A stretch of DNA of 64,000 nt from Candidatus Methanoplasma sp. (GTDB lineage: Archaea > Thermoplasmatota > Thermoplasmata > Methanomassiliicoccales > Methanomethylophilaceae): assembly GCA_031256955.1 (NCBI GenBank), contig JAIRPP010000014.1, forward strand, positions 1 to 64,000. The letters run 5' to 3'. The notes beneath the pieces are model-generated. The model was given only the letters and a program-made list of their open reading frames with translations. It was not told the DNA's origin and did no database searches. How positions within the stretch are numbered: the first letter of the stretch is position 1; each line of letters opens with the position of its first letter. The position numbers and the translations under genes are program-made. Positions 9,243 through 22,800 of the stretch are shown here, piece after piece.

Positions 9243-10613
9243 ATGGAGGACGACGCCACCGAGTGGAAGAGCGAGTGGAAAACAGAGCATTTGAAAGTGA
9301 TAGCTTCATTTGCAAACACAGGCGGAGGCACGCTCCATATAGGCGTCGGAGATGACGGCGCCGTGATGGGCGTGGAGAACGCCGCCGAGCTTCTGAAGGT
9401 CATACCCGACGCGATAGCTACCAATCTAGGCATCGTCTGCGAGGTATCGCACAGGAAGGTAGACGGCAAGGAAGTCGTCTCCGTAACCGTAGAGAAGCAC
9501 GATGATCCCGTGTTATTCAAAGGGCACGCCTACATACGCAGCGGAAGCACGGTCCAGGAACTGAAGGGATCCAAACTGAGAGATTTTCACGTCCGTGCAA
9601 AGCCATTGTCCTGGGCAGACGTTCCAGTCGCATCGCTGTCTCCAGAAGATATGTTGGGACAGGCGTTCGATGCGTTCAAAGAGAGGGCTGAGATGTACAG
9701 GCGCCTCACCAAGGCAGAAATCGCGCTGCCCATCGAGGCTCTATTGGATAAGCTCGGATTGATGAACAATGGCCATCCGACCCGCGCCGCGGCTCTACTA
9801 TTCCGGAACGACGCTTTGAAGGTCTCTAGAGGCGCATGTATCCGGATAGGTAGGATCAGCGGGGCGAACCTCATGTTTCAAGACGAACTCAAAGGGCCCA
9901 TGTATCTCGTCGCCGATCAGGCTGTGGGGATTGTTTTGTCCAAGTACTGCATGGTCCCGATCACCTATGACGGCATAATCCGGGTTGAGAACCAACCGTA
10001 CCCGGAAGAGGCGCTGCGCGAGGCGATCATCAACGCCATAGTAAACACGGACTATAGCGAGAATGAACCCATCATGATACGCGTCTATGACGATTATCTG
10101 GACATAACCCACGTGGGCGGTCTGCCAGACGGGGTCTCGCTCGAGACCATAATCAAAAATCAGCGGTCCATGCCGCGCAACGGGGGCATGGCCGCGACGT
10201 TCCGCGCTGCGTATTACGTGGAGAGCTTCGGTCGCGGATTCAGGCTCATGTTGGACTCGTATCTGGAGATGGGCGGTTCTCCGCCGACGTTCGATTCATA
10301 TGCTAACAGATTCGTGGCGAAGTTACCCAACATCGTGTTTGAGAAGGGCATAGTCCCCAGGGATATGAAGGGAAGGCCGGTGTCTCCGACAAATGGCGCA
10401 GGCGTCCCCGAGGCGTTGTCTTATGGCGAGGCGAAGATCTACAAGGGCGTCAGGGAGGCATCTGGAGCATCTACGGCTAAGGATATAGCTGCAAGGCTCG
10501 GCATAGCATGCGACGCGGCATCGAGATACCTCGGCCTATTGGAATCGAGAGGGCTCGTGAAGAGGAGCGGATCTCGCGAATCATGGGTCTGGTCGGCATC
10601 TGATCTTTTTTGA
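9243..10613 (+). CDS. AlbA_2 (Schlafen-like) / HATPase / winged-helix regulator
   Basis: The N-terminal part has the AlbA_2 pattern (EWKSEW, then ASFANTGGGTLHIGVGDDG), a putative nucleic-acid-binding domain found in many archaeal and bacterial regulators. The middle part (EALREAIINAIVNTDYS, then ESFGRGF) matches the RecG-like HATPase_c_4 domain. The last ~70 residues look like a winged helix (TAKDIAARLGIACDAASRYLGLLESRGLV). I chose ATG 9243 because a strong Shine-Dalgarno-like GAGGTGGGGG precedes it. ATG 9216, behind a possible TATA box near 9190, and TTG 9171 are in-frame alternatives. The gene uses visibly more A/T and more varied codons than the two giant genes around it, suggesting separate acquisition. 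Its position suggests, but does not prove, control of the surface-protein genes. Confidence 0.85.
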   Translation: MEDDATEWKSEWKTEHLKVIASFANTGGGTLHIGVGDDGAVMGVENAAELLKVIPDAIATNLGIVCEVSHRKVDGKEVVSVTVEKHDDPVLFKGHAYIRSGSTVQELKGSKLRDFHVRAKPLSWADVPVASLSPEDMLGQAFDAFKERAEMYRRLTKAEIALPIEALLDKLGLMNNGHPTRAAALLFRNDALKVSRGACIRIGRISGANLMFQDELKGPMYLVADQAVGIVLSKYCMVPITYDGIIRVENQPYPEEALREAIINAIVNTDYSENEPIMIRVYDDYLDITHVGGLPDGVSLETIIKNQRSMPRNGGMAATFRAAYYVESFGRGFRLMLDSYLEMGGSPPTFDSYANRFVAKLPNIVFEKGIVPRDMKGRPVSPTNGAGVPEALSYGEAKIYKGVREASGASTAKDIAARLGIACDAASRYLGLLESRGLVKRSGSRESWVWSASDLF

Positions 10614-10621
10614 TCTTTTTG
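10602..10621 (+). terminator. Double T-run terminator
   Basis: The end of the regulator gene reads GATCTTTTTTGATCTTTTTG, two direct copies of GATCTTTTT with runs of 6 and 5 T. This resembles an archaeal poly-T terminator, and part of it overlaps the stop codon. Confidence 0.55.
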
Positions 10622-10706
10622 TCCACAAACGCGGAAATCGCTTCTCGGCGACGCGGAGCGCAAGCATCCGTCGGGGCGCGGGCCCCAGATTCCCGCCAAA
10701 CATGCA

Positions 10707-10714
10707 TTTATATA
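10707..10714 (+). promoter_or_regulatory. TATA box for giant gene 2
   Basis: TTTATATA is a near-ideal archaeal TATA box. Transcription would start about 25 nt downstream, near 10735, giving a leader of about 85 nt if translation begins at GTG 10821, or a nearly leaderless mRNA if it begins at TTG 10737. Confidence 0.6.
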
Positions 10715-10820
10715 GGTGCGTATCCGATCATTATAGTTGAAAAGGGGGAAACATAGCGGCCGCGTCCAGACAATTACAGCGCGGCCGATCGTCGTCTCGT
10801 TTTTCAAGGGGGGAGAGGCG

Positions 10821-13800
10821 GTGCCTGGTTCGAGGGGGGTATCAGAGTCTAAGCGCGCATATGCATCACACATCGGTTCCAGGGCGGCCCATGGCAGGGC
10901 CTTCGCGATGCTGGCCAGCATCCTGGCGGTAGCCATCCTCGCGGCGGCCCCGCTGGCGATACTGGTCCCGCTGTCCCCCCTCGCCGACGCGTCCCCCCTC
11001 GTCAGCGTGAGCTACGACGCCAACGGGGGGGACTCCGGCGGCGGGGCGTACCTCCCGCCCCAGACGACGTTCGAGAGGGGGCTGGGGTCCTCCGAGATAA
11101 GGTTCGACCCGATCCCGGTCAGGGAGGGGTACGTCTTCACGGGGTGGAACACCAGGGCGGACGGGTCCGGAGACCAGTACTCCCCGACGACCCCCTATGA
11201 GGACAGGTTCTACGACGGGTCCTCCGACGCCGTCATGCACGCCCAATGGATCCCGGTGGGTATGAGCGTGGACCTGTCTTCCGAGTCCGGGTCCGTCAGG
11301 CCTATCAGGACCATAGCGTGGAACGGGGACTCGTTCACCTACCAGGTGGACTCCGGGGAGCCCGTCGAGATACCGGGAGATGTCATACGCATAACCGGGA
11401 TCGCTCCGTCCACCAACCACAAGAACAACACGCTCGTCTCGATCGACGGGGCGAACCCGTTCCCGGAGATAGAGGAGAGGCCCCTGTACGTGATGATCGA
11501 CAGCCTGAAGATAGAGTCCACCAGCGTCTTGTGGGACACCAGGAACTCCATCTCCATAGGGCCCGGCGCGGCGGCGGTGGTGCAGCTCTTCGGCGACAGC
11601 GAGATCAGGAACAACAGCATCGAGAAGACGATATTCAGGGTCGTCGGGACGGCGATATTCACGGGACAGGGGTCCTCCACGCTCACCCTGCTGAAGAACA
11701 CCGCCGAGGACGACGTGCCCGCGGGCATGATCGGCGGCAACGGCCTCGCCCCAAAGAACGACGGCCAGGCGGAGAACGGCGGGCGCCTCCAGTTCGAGTC
11801 CGGTTTCTACAAGATGACGTACATCAACACGATCTACGCCATGCGCGGCACCTGCATCGGGGGAGGCGGGGTGGACGACCGCACCAACGGAATCAGGGAG
11901 TCCGGGAGCGGGGGGGACATCAGGATACACGGCGGGACGTTCGACATGTTCCAGCAGTCGACTCTGGCGGTGTACTCCACGGCCATAGGCAGCGGGGGGT
12001 CGGGACAGAACGGCAACACGGGGCCCGGCGGGCAGATACTGATAACCGGAGGGGACATAACCATCTTCCAGGATCAGACGGACAACAACTACAACTACGG
12101 CCCGCGCGGGTCCGGCATAGGCGGCGCCGGGGCGTGGGACGGGAAGGCGGGGGACAGCGGGCAGATCGACATCCTGGGCGGGGACATAAAGATCAGGCAG
12201 GGCGGCGTGGCGGGCATGTTCGCCACCGGGATCGGTGCGGGCTCCGTCAACAACTCGAGCACCAGGGCGGCCGCGGGCAGCGCCGCCTCTCCCAACTACA
12301 TAAACATCGAGGGCGGGAAGATAAACATAGACCAGAGGTGCTACAACGGGAGCAACCCGCTCCCGTCCGCCGCCATAGGCGGCGGCGCGGCTAACAACAC
12401 CGCGGTCAAGGGGGGGCCCGCGGACGTGACCATCTCCGGCGGGGAGATAACCATCAACAGGACGCATCTCAAGCCGGCAGGCGCGTCGTACTACAAGATC
12501 AACGGCAACGGCATAGGCGGCGGCGCCAACGAGCGCGCCGCGTCCACCGTCGTCATGAACGGTGGGGTGGTCAACATAACCATGACCGTCACCATCCCCG
12601 ACGCCAACAGCGGCTCCACGGTGTCCATAGGCTCAGCCATGGGCTGCAACGTGGGGATCAACGCGAACACGAAGACCATCATAAACGGCGGCGTGCTGAA
12701 CATATCCAGGGGGTTCGGGACAAACGTCATCACCGAGCTGGCCAACAACCCCGTCGGGAGCACCGGGGACTTCGGCAAGGCGCCGATCATAAACGGCGGG
12801 TCCATAAGGCTCACGGCGGACTCCACGTTCGCCACCTCCGGCGCGAACGCCCCCACGGACTCCGACGGGCACTACCTGGTCAAGACGGTGTTGCAGCTGG
12901 AGGATTCCGACGACCCCCAGTCACTGTTCGTGAGGAAGGCCAACGTCATCGATCCGGAGTTCGGGACGCCCAGGTACGCCGACTTCAGCGTGAAGGAGAA
13001 GCACAAGAACCTCAGGGGGGAGGGGGACTACGGCTACCTGAACCTCTATCTCCCCCAGATCGACGAGGGGGAGCACCTCATATCCCTGGAGGTCGCGTCC
13101 GACGGGACCGTCAAGACGTTCTCCTCCACGGGCTCGTCGGGGATAGTGTCGGCCGCCAGGACCGACGCGTCCATGACGTTCTACCGCGTGGTGTACAGGA
13201 TAGGGGCGAGCATGAGGTACGAGGGCGACACAGTCCACATAGCCGCGGGCGCCAAGTTCTCCCAGTCCATAAGGGCGAAGAACGCGCATCTGGACGAGTT
13301 CGTCGCGCCGTGGTCCGTCAGATACGTGGAGAGGCACGACGCGGACATGAACACTCCGGGCGCCCCCATGTCGGTGACGTCCCTGGCGGGGCAGTACAGG
13401 TACTTCGCGTCCGAGGCCCCGCTCGTGCTCGGGGGGGACCTCGCGCTCACGTCGTACGGCAACCTGGAGTTCAACGACGGCGCCGGGATCGCCGGCAGGC
13501 TGGTCGTGACAGCGGACGCGGCTCAGAGGGTGGACGTGGTCTACCGCGACGACGCGACTTACGAGAGCGACCCGGCGGCCCGCTCCGAGAGGTCCCTGGT
13601 GCGCCCGATGGGCGAGGGGTACCCCGCGGCGGCGGTCGGGCTGGCGGCCAGCGGCGACCCGTGGTCGCGGGACGGCGGGCTGGTGGCGGAGCCCCTGCCC
13701 GAACCGAGCTCCCCCCAATGGTCGTCGTACCTGTTCTATTTCACCGGCTGGGTCCTCGGATCCCCCGATTCGGGGGACTCGCGGGCCATAGGGAGCCAGA

Positions 13801-16800
13801 TAGAGGTCTCCCCCGATTCGGGGGACGTGGTCCTGTACTCCGTATGGGAGCACAAGGCGAAGATATACCGCGAGTCGTCGGGCCCGGGGCACATAGAGTA
13901 CTCGTGGGACGGGGGGGCGACATGGAGGACAGCCTACGATTCCGACGATGCGGGCGAGTTCTTCCCGGCCCCGTTCGGGTCCGCGTCGCTCAGGGCGGTG
14001 GCGGACGAGGACGGGGCGTTCCTGTGGTGGTCCGGGGACCTCTCCGGGCAGGAGACCCCCCAGCCCCTGCAGACCGGCTCCGTCCAGCAGGCGATGTCGT
14101 CCGGGACGGCCGTGAGGAGCGTCAGGGCGGATTTCGAGCTGATCGAGAGGATCGCGACCCTGACCGCGGCGAAGGCGGGCGGAGGGTCAGGCAAGGTCCA
14201 GTTCCAGCAGAACGGCCTGTGGCAGGACTTCCCGTCCTCCGGAACCCTGAGCGTCCCCATGGACGCGGAGATGCCCCTGAGGGCCGCCCCCGGCGACGGG
14301 AGCGCGTTCCTGTGGTGGTCCGGGGACCTGGGCGGGCCGTCCGTCCAGCAGACGGTGTCCATGGGCGGGGCGGACAGGGAGGTCGAGGCCCGCTTCGAGC
14401 TCGTATCCGACATAGTCATGGTCAGGGCCTCCACCGGCGGGACCGGGGAGGGCAAGATCACGTTCCAACAGAACGAGATGTGGCAGGACTTCCCGTCCTC
14501 CCGCATCCTCATGGTGCCCAAGGGCCACTCCCTCCCGATGGAGGCGGTCGCGTCCGACGGCAGCGTGTTCGTCTGGTGGACGGGGGACCTGGGCGGGTTC
14601 GCCCCCCAACAGACGCTCAGCGTCGGGGATTCGAACAGGAACGTCGCGGCGGAGTTCTACCTCGAGGAGGACGCGGTCAGGGTGACCGCGACCAAAACGG
14701 GCGCGGGAGAGGGCAAGATACAGTTCTATCAGAACAAGGCGTGGCAGGACTTCCCGTCCTCCGGCTCACTGACCCTGCTGGCCCCCAAGGGCTACTCCCT
14801 GCCCGTATGGGCGCAGGCGGGGGCCGATTCCGTGTTCCTGTGGTGGACGGGGGACCTGAGCGGCCAGGAGGCCGAACGGGACCTGCAGATAGGCGACGAG
14901 GACAGGGAGATATTCGCGGAGTTCGAGCCCGCGTCCTCCACCGTGGAGGTGTCCGCCCACACCAGGGGGACCGGCGCGGGCAGGGTCCAGTTCCTGCAGA
15001 ACGAGATGTGGCAGGACTTCCCGTCCTCGGGCAAGATCAGGGTGGTCAAGAACCGCACGATCCAGATAGGCGCGGCCGCCACCTCCGGCGTGTTCATATG
15101 GTGGACGGGGGACCTGTCCGGCCCGGAGGCCAGGCAGGCGCTCGTCGTCGGGGCTCTGGACAAGAGCGTCACCGCCGAGTTCGACCTCACGTCCGACAGG
15201 GCGACCGTCACCGCGTCCGTGGAGGGCACGGGGACTGGCAAGATAAGGTTCCAGCAGAACGGGATATGGCAGGACTTTCCGTCCTCCATGGTCCTGAGCG
15301 TCCCCAAGGGATACTCCCTCCCGCTGGAGGCGGCCGCCACCTCCGGGGTCTTCGTCTGGTGGACGGGGGACCTGGGCGGATCCGAGGCGCAGCAGGCGCT
15401 GCAGGTGGGATCGTACAACAGGAGCGTGACCGCGGAGTTCTACCTCGCCGAAGACACCGTGACGGTGAGCGCTTCGACGGCTGGGAACGGGTCCGGGAAG
15501 GTGCAGTTCAACCAGAACTCGTCGTGGCACGACTTCCCGGAGTCCGGGTCGATCACGGTCCCGAAGGGTTTCCCCCTCCCCATGGGGGCGGAGGCGGGCC
15601 AGGGCTCGGCGTTCGTCTGGTGGACGGGCGACCTCGGCGGGGTCGCCCCCCAGCAGGCTCTGCAGGTCGGGACTTCGGACAAGAGCGTGGCCGCGGAGTT
15701 CCATCTCGTCGAGGACACCGTGATCGTGAGCGCGTCCGTCACCGGCACGGGGACGGGCAAGATAATGTTCCATCAGAATCACACATGGCAGGACTTCCCG
15801 TCCTCCGGCTCCCTCAGGGTCCCGGAGAACCGCATCCTCCAGCTGGAGGCCGTGGCGGAGACGGGCCTCTTCGTCTGGTGGTCCGGGGACCTCAGCGGGA
15901 TATCCCCGGCGGAGTCCCTGGCGGTGGGGGTTTCCGACAAGCATGTGGAGGCGGAGTTCGACCTGGACGCGGTGTCGGTGGAGGCGCGCGTCACGGGCAC
16001 GGGCGCGGGGAAGGTGCAGTTCAACCACGGGTCCGAATGGAGGGACTTCCCGTCCTCCGGGACGCTGGCGGTTCCCAGGAACTACACGATACAGATAGGC
16101 GCGGTGGCGGAGACGGGGGTCTTCGTATGGTGGACGGGCGACCTCAGCGGGATCGCTCCCCGGCAGTCGCTCCAGGTCGGGACGTCGGACAAGACGGTCA
16201 CAGCGGAGTTCGACCTCGAGGCGGACGTGGTGGAGGTCAGGGGATCCACCTCCGGGACCGGGACGGGCAAGATAGCGTTCCATCAGAACGGCACATGGCA
16301 GGACTTCCCGTCCTCCGGGGTCCTGGCCGTCCCGGAGGACCGGCCGCTGCAGGTGGAGGCCAAGGCGCTCGCGGGCGTGTTCGTATGGTGGACGGGGGAC
16401 CTCGGCGGGTTCGCCGCGAGGCAGACGCTCCAGGTCGGGACCGCGGACATGAGCATCGTCGCGGAGTTCGACCTGGCGGCGGACACGGTGGAGGTCAGGG
16501 GATCCACCTCCGGGACCGGGACCGGGAAGATCCAGTTCCATCAGAACGGCGCGTGGCAGGACCTCCTCGCCGCGCCCCTGACTGTGCCGAAGGGCCCCGC
16601 CCTGCAGGTCAGGGCGGCGGCGGAGACGGGGGTCTTCGTATGGTGGACGGGCGACCTGAGCGGGGTCGAGCCGCAGCAGGGGCTCTCGACGGATTCCGAC
16701 AGGTCCGTGGAGGCGGAGTTCTATCTAGCGGACGACGCGGTCTCGGTCTCGGCGGCCGTCGCCGGGAGCGGGTCCGGCAAGATCATGTTCCAGCAGAACG

Positions 16801-19800
16801 GCGCATGGCAGGAGTTCCCGTCCTCCATGGCCCTGACGGCCCCGAGGGGCGCGTCCCTCCGGCTGGAGGCCGTGGCGGAGACGGGCCTGTTCGTCTGGTG
16901 GTCCGGGGACCTGTCCGGCCCGGATGCCGGGCAGGCCCTGTACCTGGATTCCGACAAGAGCGTCGCGGCCGAGTTCGACCTGGCGGCGGACACGGTGGAG
17001 GTCAGGGGATCGGTCACGGGCTCCGGGAGCGGGGAGATCCGATTCTTCCAGAACGGCGCATGGCAGGGCTTCCCGTCCTCGGGCTCCCTGACGGTGCCGG
17101 ACAGCTACGCCCTGTGGCTGTCGGCGGTCACGGGGGAGGACAGCCTGTTCCTGTGGTGGACGGGCGACCTGAGCGGGCAGAGCTACATGCAGCTGCTCCA
17201 CGTGGGCGCGTCCGACAAGAGCGTGACCGCGGAGTTCGCGCTCTACGAGGAGACGATTGCGGTGTGGGCGGTACCCACGGGGGACGGGGAGGGGGAGGTC
17301 GCGTACCATCAGAACGGCGCGTGGCAGGGATACCCCTCGTCGGGCGTGCTGACAGCCCCCAGGGGATACAGCCTGAGGCTCATGGCGTCCCCCGGGGACG
17401 ACAGCGCGTTCATATGGTGGTCCGGGGACCTCGGCGGGCCCGAGCCGCAGCAGACCCTCCTGACCGGAAGCGAGGACATGACCGTCTACGCCAGGTTCGA
17501 GCCGTCTCAGGACACGGTGCGCGTGACCGCGTCCAAGTCCGGGACCGGGACCGGCGAGGTGCGGTTCAACCAGAACGGCGCATGGCAGGCCTTCCCGTCC
17601 GACGGGAGGCTGACGGTGCCCAAGAACGAGGCCCTGGAGATGGGCGCGGCCCCGGGGCAGGGCTCCGCGTTCGTATGGTGGACGGGGGACCTGTCGGGCC
17701 CCGCCTCCGCGCAGACCCTCCACGTGGGGGCGGAGAACAAGCACGTGACCGCCGAGTTCCATCTCGTCGAGAACGTCGTGACCGTGTCCGCGCACTATGC
17801 GGGCACGGGGTCGGGGGAGATCCTGTTCTACCAGAACAGCACGTGGCAGGGCTTCCCGTCCTCCGGCGCGCTGGCGGTGGCGGCGGGCTCGGACCTGGAC
17901 CTGATGGCGCAGGCGAGCGCCGGGTCCGTGTTCGTATGGTGGACCCAGAGCCTCAGCGGGCAGGCGGCGCGGCAGACCCTCTCGGTGGGGGCCGAGGACA
18001 GGGACGTGACCGCCGAGTTCCATCTCATCGAGAACGTCGTGACCGTGTCCGCGAGCTATGCGGGCACGGGGTCGGGGAAGGCGCAGTTCCTCCAGAACGG
18101 CGCATGGCAGGACTTCCCGTCGGAAAGGGCGCTGACCGTGGCCGAGGACAGCTCCCTGGAGCTCAGGGCGCAGGCGAGCGCGGGATCCGTGTTCGCATGG
18201 TGGTCCCAGGGCCTCTCGGGCCCGACGTCCCGGCAGACCCTGCAGATCGGGGGGGAGGACGTCGGCGTGACCGCCGAGTTCGACCTGTCGCAGGACATAG
18301 CCAGAGTGTCCGCCCACTACGCGGGCGCGGGATCCGGCAAGATCACGTTCCTCCAGAACGGCGCATGGCAGGACTTCCCGTCGGGAGAGATGGCGGTCCC
18401 CAAGGGATTCGCCCTGCAGATGGACGCGACCGCGTCCCAGGGATCGGTGTTCGTATGGTGGTCCCAGGACCTCTCCGGCCCCGTCTCCCAACAGACCCTG
18501 CAGGTCGGGACGTCCGACAAGAGCGTGACGGCGGAGTTCGCCACGGAGGCGGGCGCATCGTCCCTGATCGGCTCGGTCGCCGGCACCGGGACGGGTAAGA
18601 TCCAGTTCAACCAGAACCAGAAGTGGCAGGACTTCCCGGAGTCGGGATCCCTGACGGTCCCCGCGGGCTCGTCCCTGGAGCTCAGGGCGAGGGCCGACCC
18701 GGGCTCGACGTTCGTATGGTGGTCCCAGGACCTCTCCGGCCCCGCCGACAGGCAGGCTCTGGCGATGGACGCGGCGGAGAAGAGGGTGACCGCCGAGTTC
18801 TACCTCAAGGACGACACGTCCACGGTCGCCGTGACGATGGCCGGCAACGGGTTCGGCTCGGCGATGTTCCTGCAGAACTCCGTCTGGCAGGAGTTCCCCG
18901 AATCCATAGCGCTGACCGTCCCCAGGGGATCCCCCCTGGAGGTCGACGCCATAGCCGACGCGGACAGCACGTTCCTGTCCTGGTCCGGGGGCGGGCTGAG
19001 CGCGACGCCGTCGCACCAGGCCCTCTCCATCGGAGATCCGCACATAGACGTGACGGCGACGTTCACCAGCGACGCGGTCTACACCCTGTATCTGACCGCG
19101 TCGGAGGGCGGGAGCGTGGAGTACCGCGACGGCGCGTCGTGGGCCGCGTTCCCCGCCGGAGGCCTGCTCGTGCAGTCCGGGGCGCAGGTCGACGCCAGGG
19201 CGGTCGCGTCCGGCGAGGACCGCGTCTTCAGCCTCTGGACGGGGGACCTCACCTTTTTGGAGCCTGAAATATCCGTCCACGTCTCGAACCACGACGTGAC
19301 GGCGCAGGCGCAGTTCCTGGCGAAGGCGTCCGCGTCCAAGCTGACGGCCTCGACCGAGGGGACGGGCTCGGGCGCGGTCCAGCTGAGGAACGGCTCGGAC
19401 TGGCGCGACATGCCCGCCGAGGGCGTCTGGCTCGCGGACGGGTACGTCGCGAGCGTGAGGGCGCACGCGGCCTCCGGCGCGTTCGTCTGGTGGACGGGGG
19501 CGCTGAGCGGCCCCTCCGCCGAGGAGACCGTGCCCATCGGCCCCGACAAGGGCGTGACCGCCAGGTTCGACCTAGCGGGCGAGATCGCGACGATACGCGC
19601 CCTGGCGATAGGCACGGGCGAGGGCAAAATCCGGTTCAACCAGAACGGCGCGTGGCAGGACTTCCCCGCATCCAGGGAGCTGGCCGTCCCGAAGAGCGCC
19701 TCCATAGAGCTGGAGGCGGCGCCCGCGCAGGGCAGCGTCTTCGTCTGGTGGACCCAGGACCTGTCCGGCCCGGAGGCCTGGCAGGTGCTGTCCATGGGCG

Positions 19801-22800
19801 GGTCCGACAGATCGGTCACCGCCGAGTTCGACCTGGAGGCGGACGTGGTCTCCGTCAAGGCGGAGGCCGCGGGCGACGGCGAGGGCAGGGTCCAGTTCAA
19901 CCAGAACGGCGTATGGCAGGACTTCCCCGCATCGGGGGTCCTGAAGATGACCGTCCCCAAGAGCTACACCCTGCCGGTCAGGGCGCAGGCGGAGAGCGGC
20001 TCCGCGTTCCTATGGTGGGCGGGGGACCTCAGCGGCCCCGCCGCCGCGCAGGGCCTGAACGTCGGGACCGAGGACAAGAGCGTCACCGCCGAGTTCGCGA
20101 TAGAGTCGGATACCGTCGGGGTCGAGGCGGAGGTCATAGGCAACGGGACGGGCGAGATAAGGTTCCATCAGAACGGCGCATGGCAGGGATTCCCCGCGTC
20201 CGGGCGCCTGACGGTCCCGAAGGGATACGCGCTGCCTCTCCTGGCGGCCCCCGCGCAGGGCAGCGAGTTCCTATGGTGGACCGAGGCCCTCAGCGGGCAG
20301 ACCGCCAGGCAGGACCTGGACGTCGGGACCGAGGACAAGAGCGTCACCGCCGAGTTCGAGCTGAGCTCGAACGTGGTCAAGGTCACGGCATCGACCGCGG
20401 GCACGGGGTCCGGCAAGGTCCAGTTCAACCAGAACGGCGTATGGCAGGACTTCCCGGAATCCGGGGTGCTGACGGTGCTGGTGGTCCCCAAGAGCTATTC
20501 GCTCCCCATGAGGGCGCAGGCGGAGAGCGGCAGCGTCTTCGTCTGGTGGACGGGGGACCTGAGCGGGCAGGAGGCCAGGCAGGACCTGTCGGTGGGGACC
20601 GCCGGAAAGAGCGTGGCCGCGGAGTTCTATCTGGAGGGCGACGTGGTCGTCGTCGGCGCGGGGACCTCGGGCACGGGGTCCGGCAAGGTCCAGTTCCGCC
20701 AGAACAACTCGTGGCAGGACTTCCCGGAATCCGGGGTGCTGACCGTCCCCAAGGACACGTCCCTGCCCATGAGGGCCAGGGCGGCCCAGGGCTCCGTCTT
20801 CGTCTGGTGGACCGGGGACCTGAGCGGGCAGACCGTCCAGCAGGCCCTCTCCGTGGGCGGCTCCGACAAGAGCGTCGTCGCAGACTTCTATCTGGAGGGC
20901 GACGTGGTCGACGTCGAGGGGGAGGCGATGGGGACCGGGTCCGGCAGGATAACGTTCTATCAGAACAAGGCGTGGCAGGACTTCCCGTCCTCCGGGAGGC
21001 TGACCGTCCCCAAGGGCTGCTCGCTCCAGCTGGGGGCGGAGGCGGACAGCGGCTCCGTCTTCGTCTGGTGGACCGGGGACCTGAGCGGGCAGGAGGCGCC
21101 GCAGACGCTGCACGTGGGGGACGAGGGCAAGGCGGTCGCCGCCGAGTTCGACCTCTCCAGGGACGTCGCGAGCGTGGCCGCGTCCACCTCCGGGACGGGA
21201 TCCGGCAAAGTGCAGTTCCAACAGAACGGCGCATGGCAGGACTTCCCCGCCTCCGGCGTCATCAAGGTATCGAAGAACACGTCCCTCCCGCTGACTGCGT
21301 CCGCCACATCCGGCGTCTTCGTCTGGTGGACGGGGGACCTGAGCGGCCCCGCCCCCATGCAGGCCCTGTCGGTGGGCGTCTCGGACAGGAGCGTCGCCGC
21401 CGAGTTCGACCTCGCGGCGGACACCGCCGAGGTGGTGGCGGAAGCCATAGGGAACGGGTCCGGGAGGGTCAGGTTCCAACAGAACGGCGCATGGCAGGAC
21501 TTCCCCGCGTCGAAGGCGCTGACGGTCCCCATAGGCTACCAGCTCCCGCTGGGCGCGGCGGCGGAGATAGGCTCCGTCTTCGTCTGGTGGGAGGGGGACC
21601 TGAGCGGCCCCGCCGCCCCGCAGACGCTGCAGGCCGGGCCCGGGGACAAGGCCGTGAAGGCCCTGTTCCAGCGCTCAGCCGACGCATTCAAGGTCACCGC
21701 CCATGCGTCCGGATCGGGGTCCGGCAAAGTGCAGTTCCAACAGAACGGCGCATGGCAGGACTTCCCCGCCTCCGGCGTCCTCACCGTCCCGAGGGACGCG
21801 GACCTGGAGATGGGGGCGGCCGCGGCCCCGGGATCCGTCTTCATATGGTGGTCCCAGGACATGTCGGGCCCGGCGGCCCGGCAGACGCTGTCCGTGGGGT
21901 CTTCCGACAAGAACGTGACCGCTCAGTTCGAGCCCGAGGGAGGCGTCGCCACAGTGACCGCGCTGACGACGGGCGCCGGCGCCGGGAAGGTCCAGTTCCG
22001 CCAGAACTCCATATGGCAGGACTTCCCCGCGTCGAAGACGCTGACGGTCCCGGAGAACACCACCCTCCAGCTGAGGGCGCAGGCCGGCCAGGATTCCGTG
22101 TTCCTATGGTGGACCCAGGATCTCAGCGGGCAGACCGCCCAGCAGGCGCTGGCGGTGGGCGTCTCGGACAGGAGCGTGACCGCGGAGTTCGCCGCAGAGG
22201 CGGCCACGGCCACTGTCTACGCCGAGGTCATCGGGAACGGGGCCGGGAAGATCCAGTTCCATCAGAACGGCGAATGGCGGGACTTCCCGCAATCCATGGC
22301 CCTCAGGGTGGCGAAGAACTCTTCGCTGGACCTCATGGCCGCGAAGGGACAGGATTCCGTGTTCCTATGGTGGACCCGCGCCCTCAGCGGGCAGGATGCG
22401 CAACAGACCCTGTCCGTGGGCGCCTCGGACGAGAGCGTGACCGCCGAGTTCGAGCTCGCGTCCGGAACGGCGTCCGTGTCGGCGTCCACCTCCGGGACGG
22501 GGACCGGGAAGGTCCAGTTCCATCAGAACGGCGAATGGCGGGACTTCCCCGCCTCGGGATCGATAAGCGTATCCAAGAACTCCTCCATCCAGCTGGGCGC
22601 GTCCGCCATATCGGGCTCCTTCGTCTGGTGGGAGGGGGACATGACCGGCCAGTCCGCCCAGCAGGCCCTGCAGGTTGGGACCGCGGACAGGAGCGTCGCG
22701 GCGGTCTTCAGCACGGGGACGGCGACCGTCTCCGCCCATGTCGTCGGGTCCGGGTCCGGCAGGGTCCAGTTCCATCAGAACGGCGCATGGCAGGACTTCC

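Noticed and set aside
13310-18598. A very long open frame (over 1700 codons) on the plus strand in another frame of giant gene 2, and similar ones at 1095-4139, 19490-22960 and 25463-29266
   Set aside because: They lie inside the repeat array, are extremely rich in Arg, Gly and Pro, and arise because high-GC repeated DNA lacks stops in all frames. The true frame has the conserved domain pattern, signal peptide and anchor.
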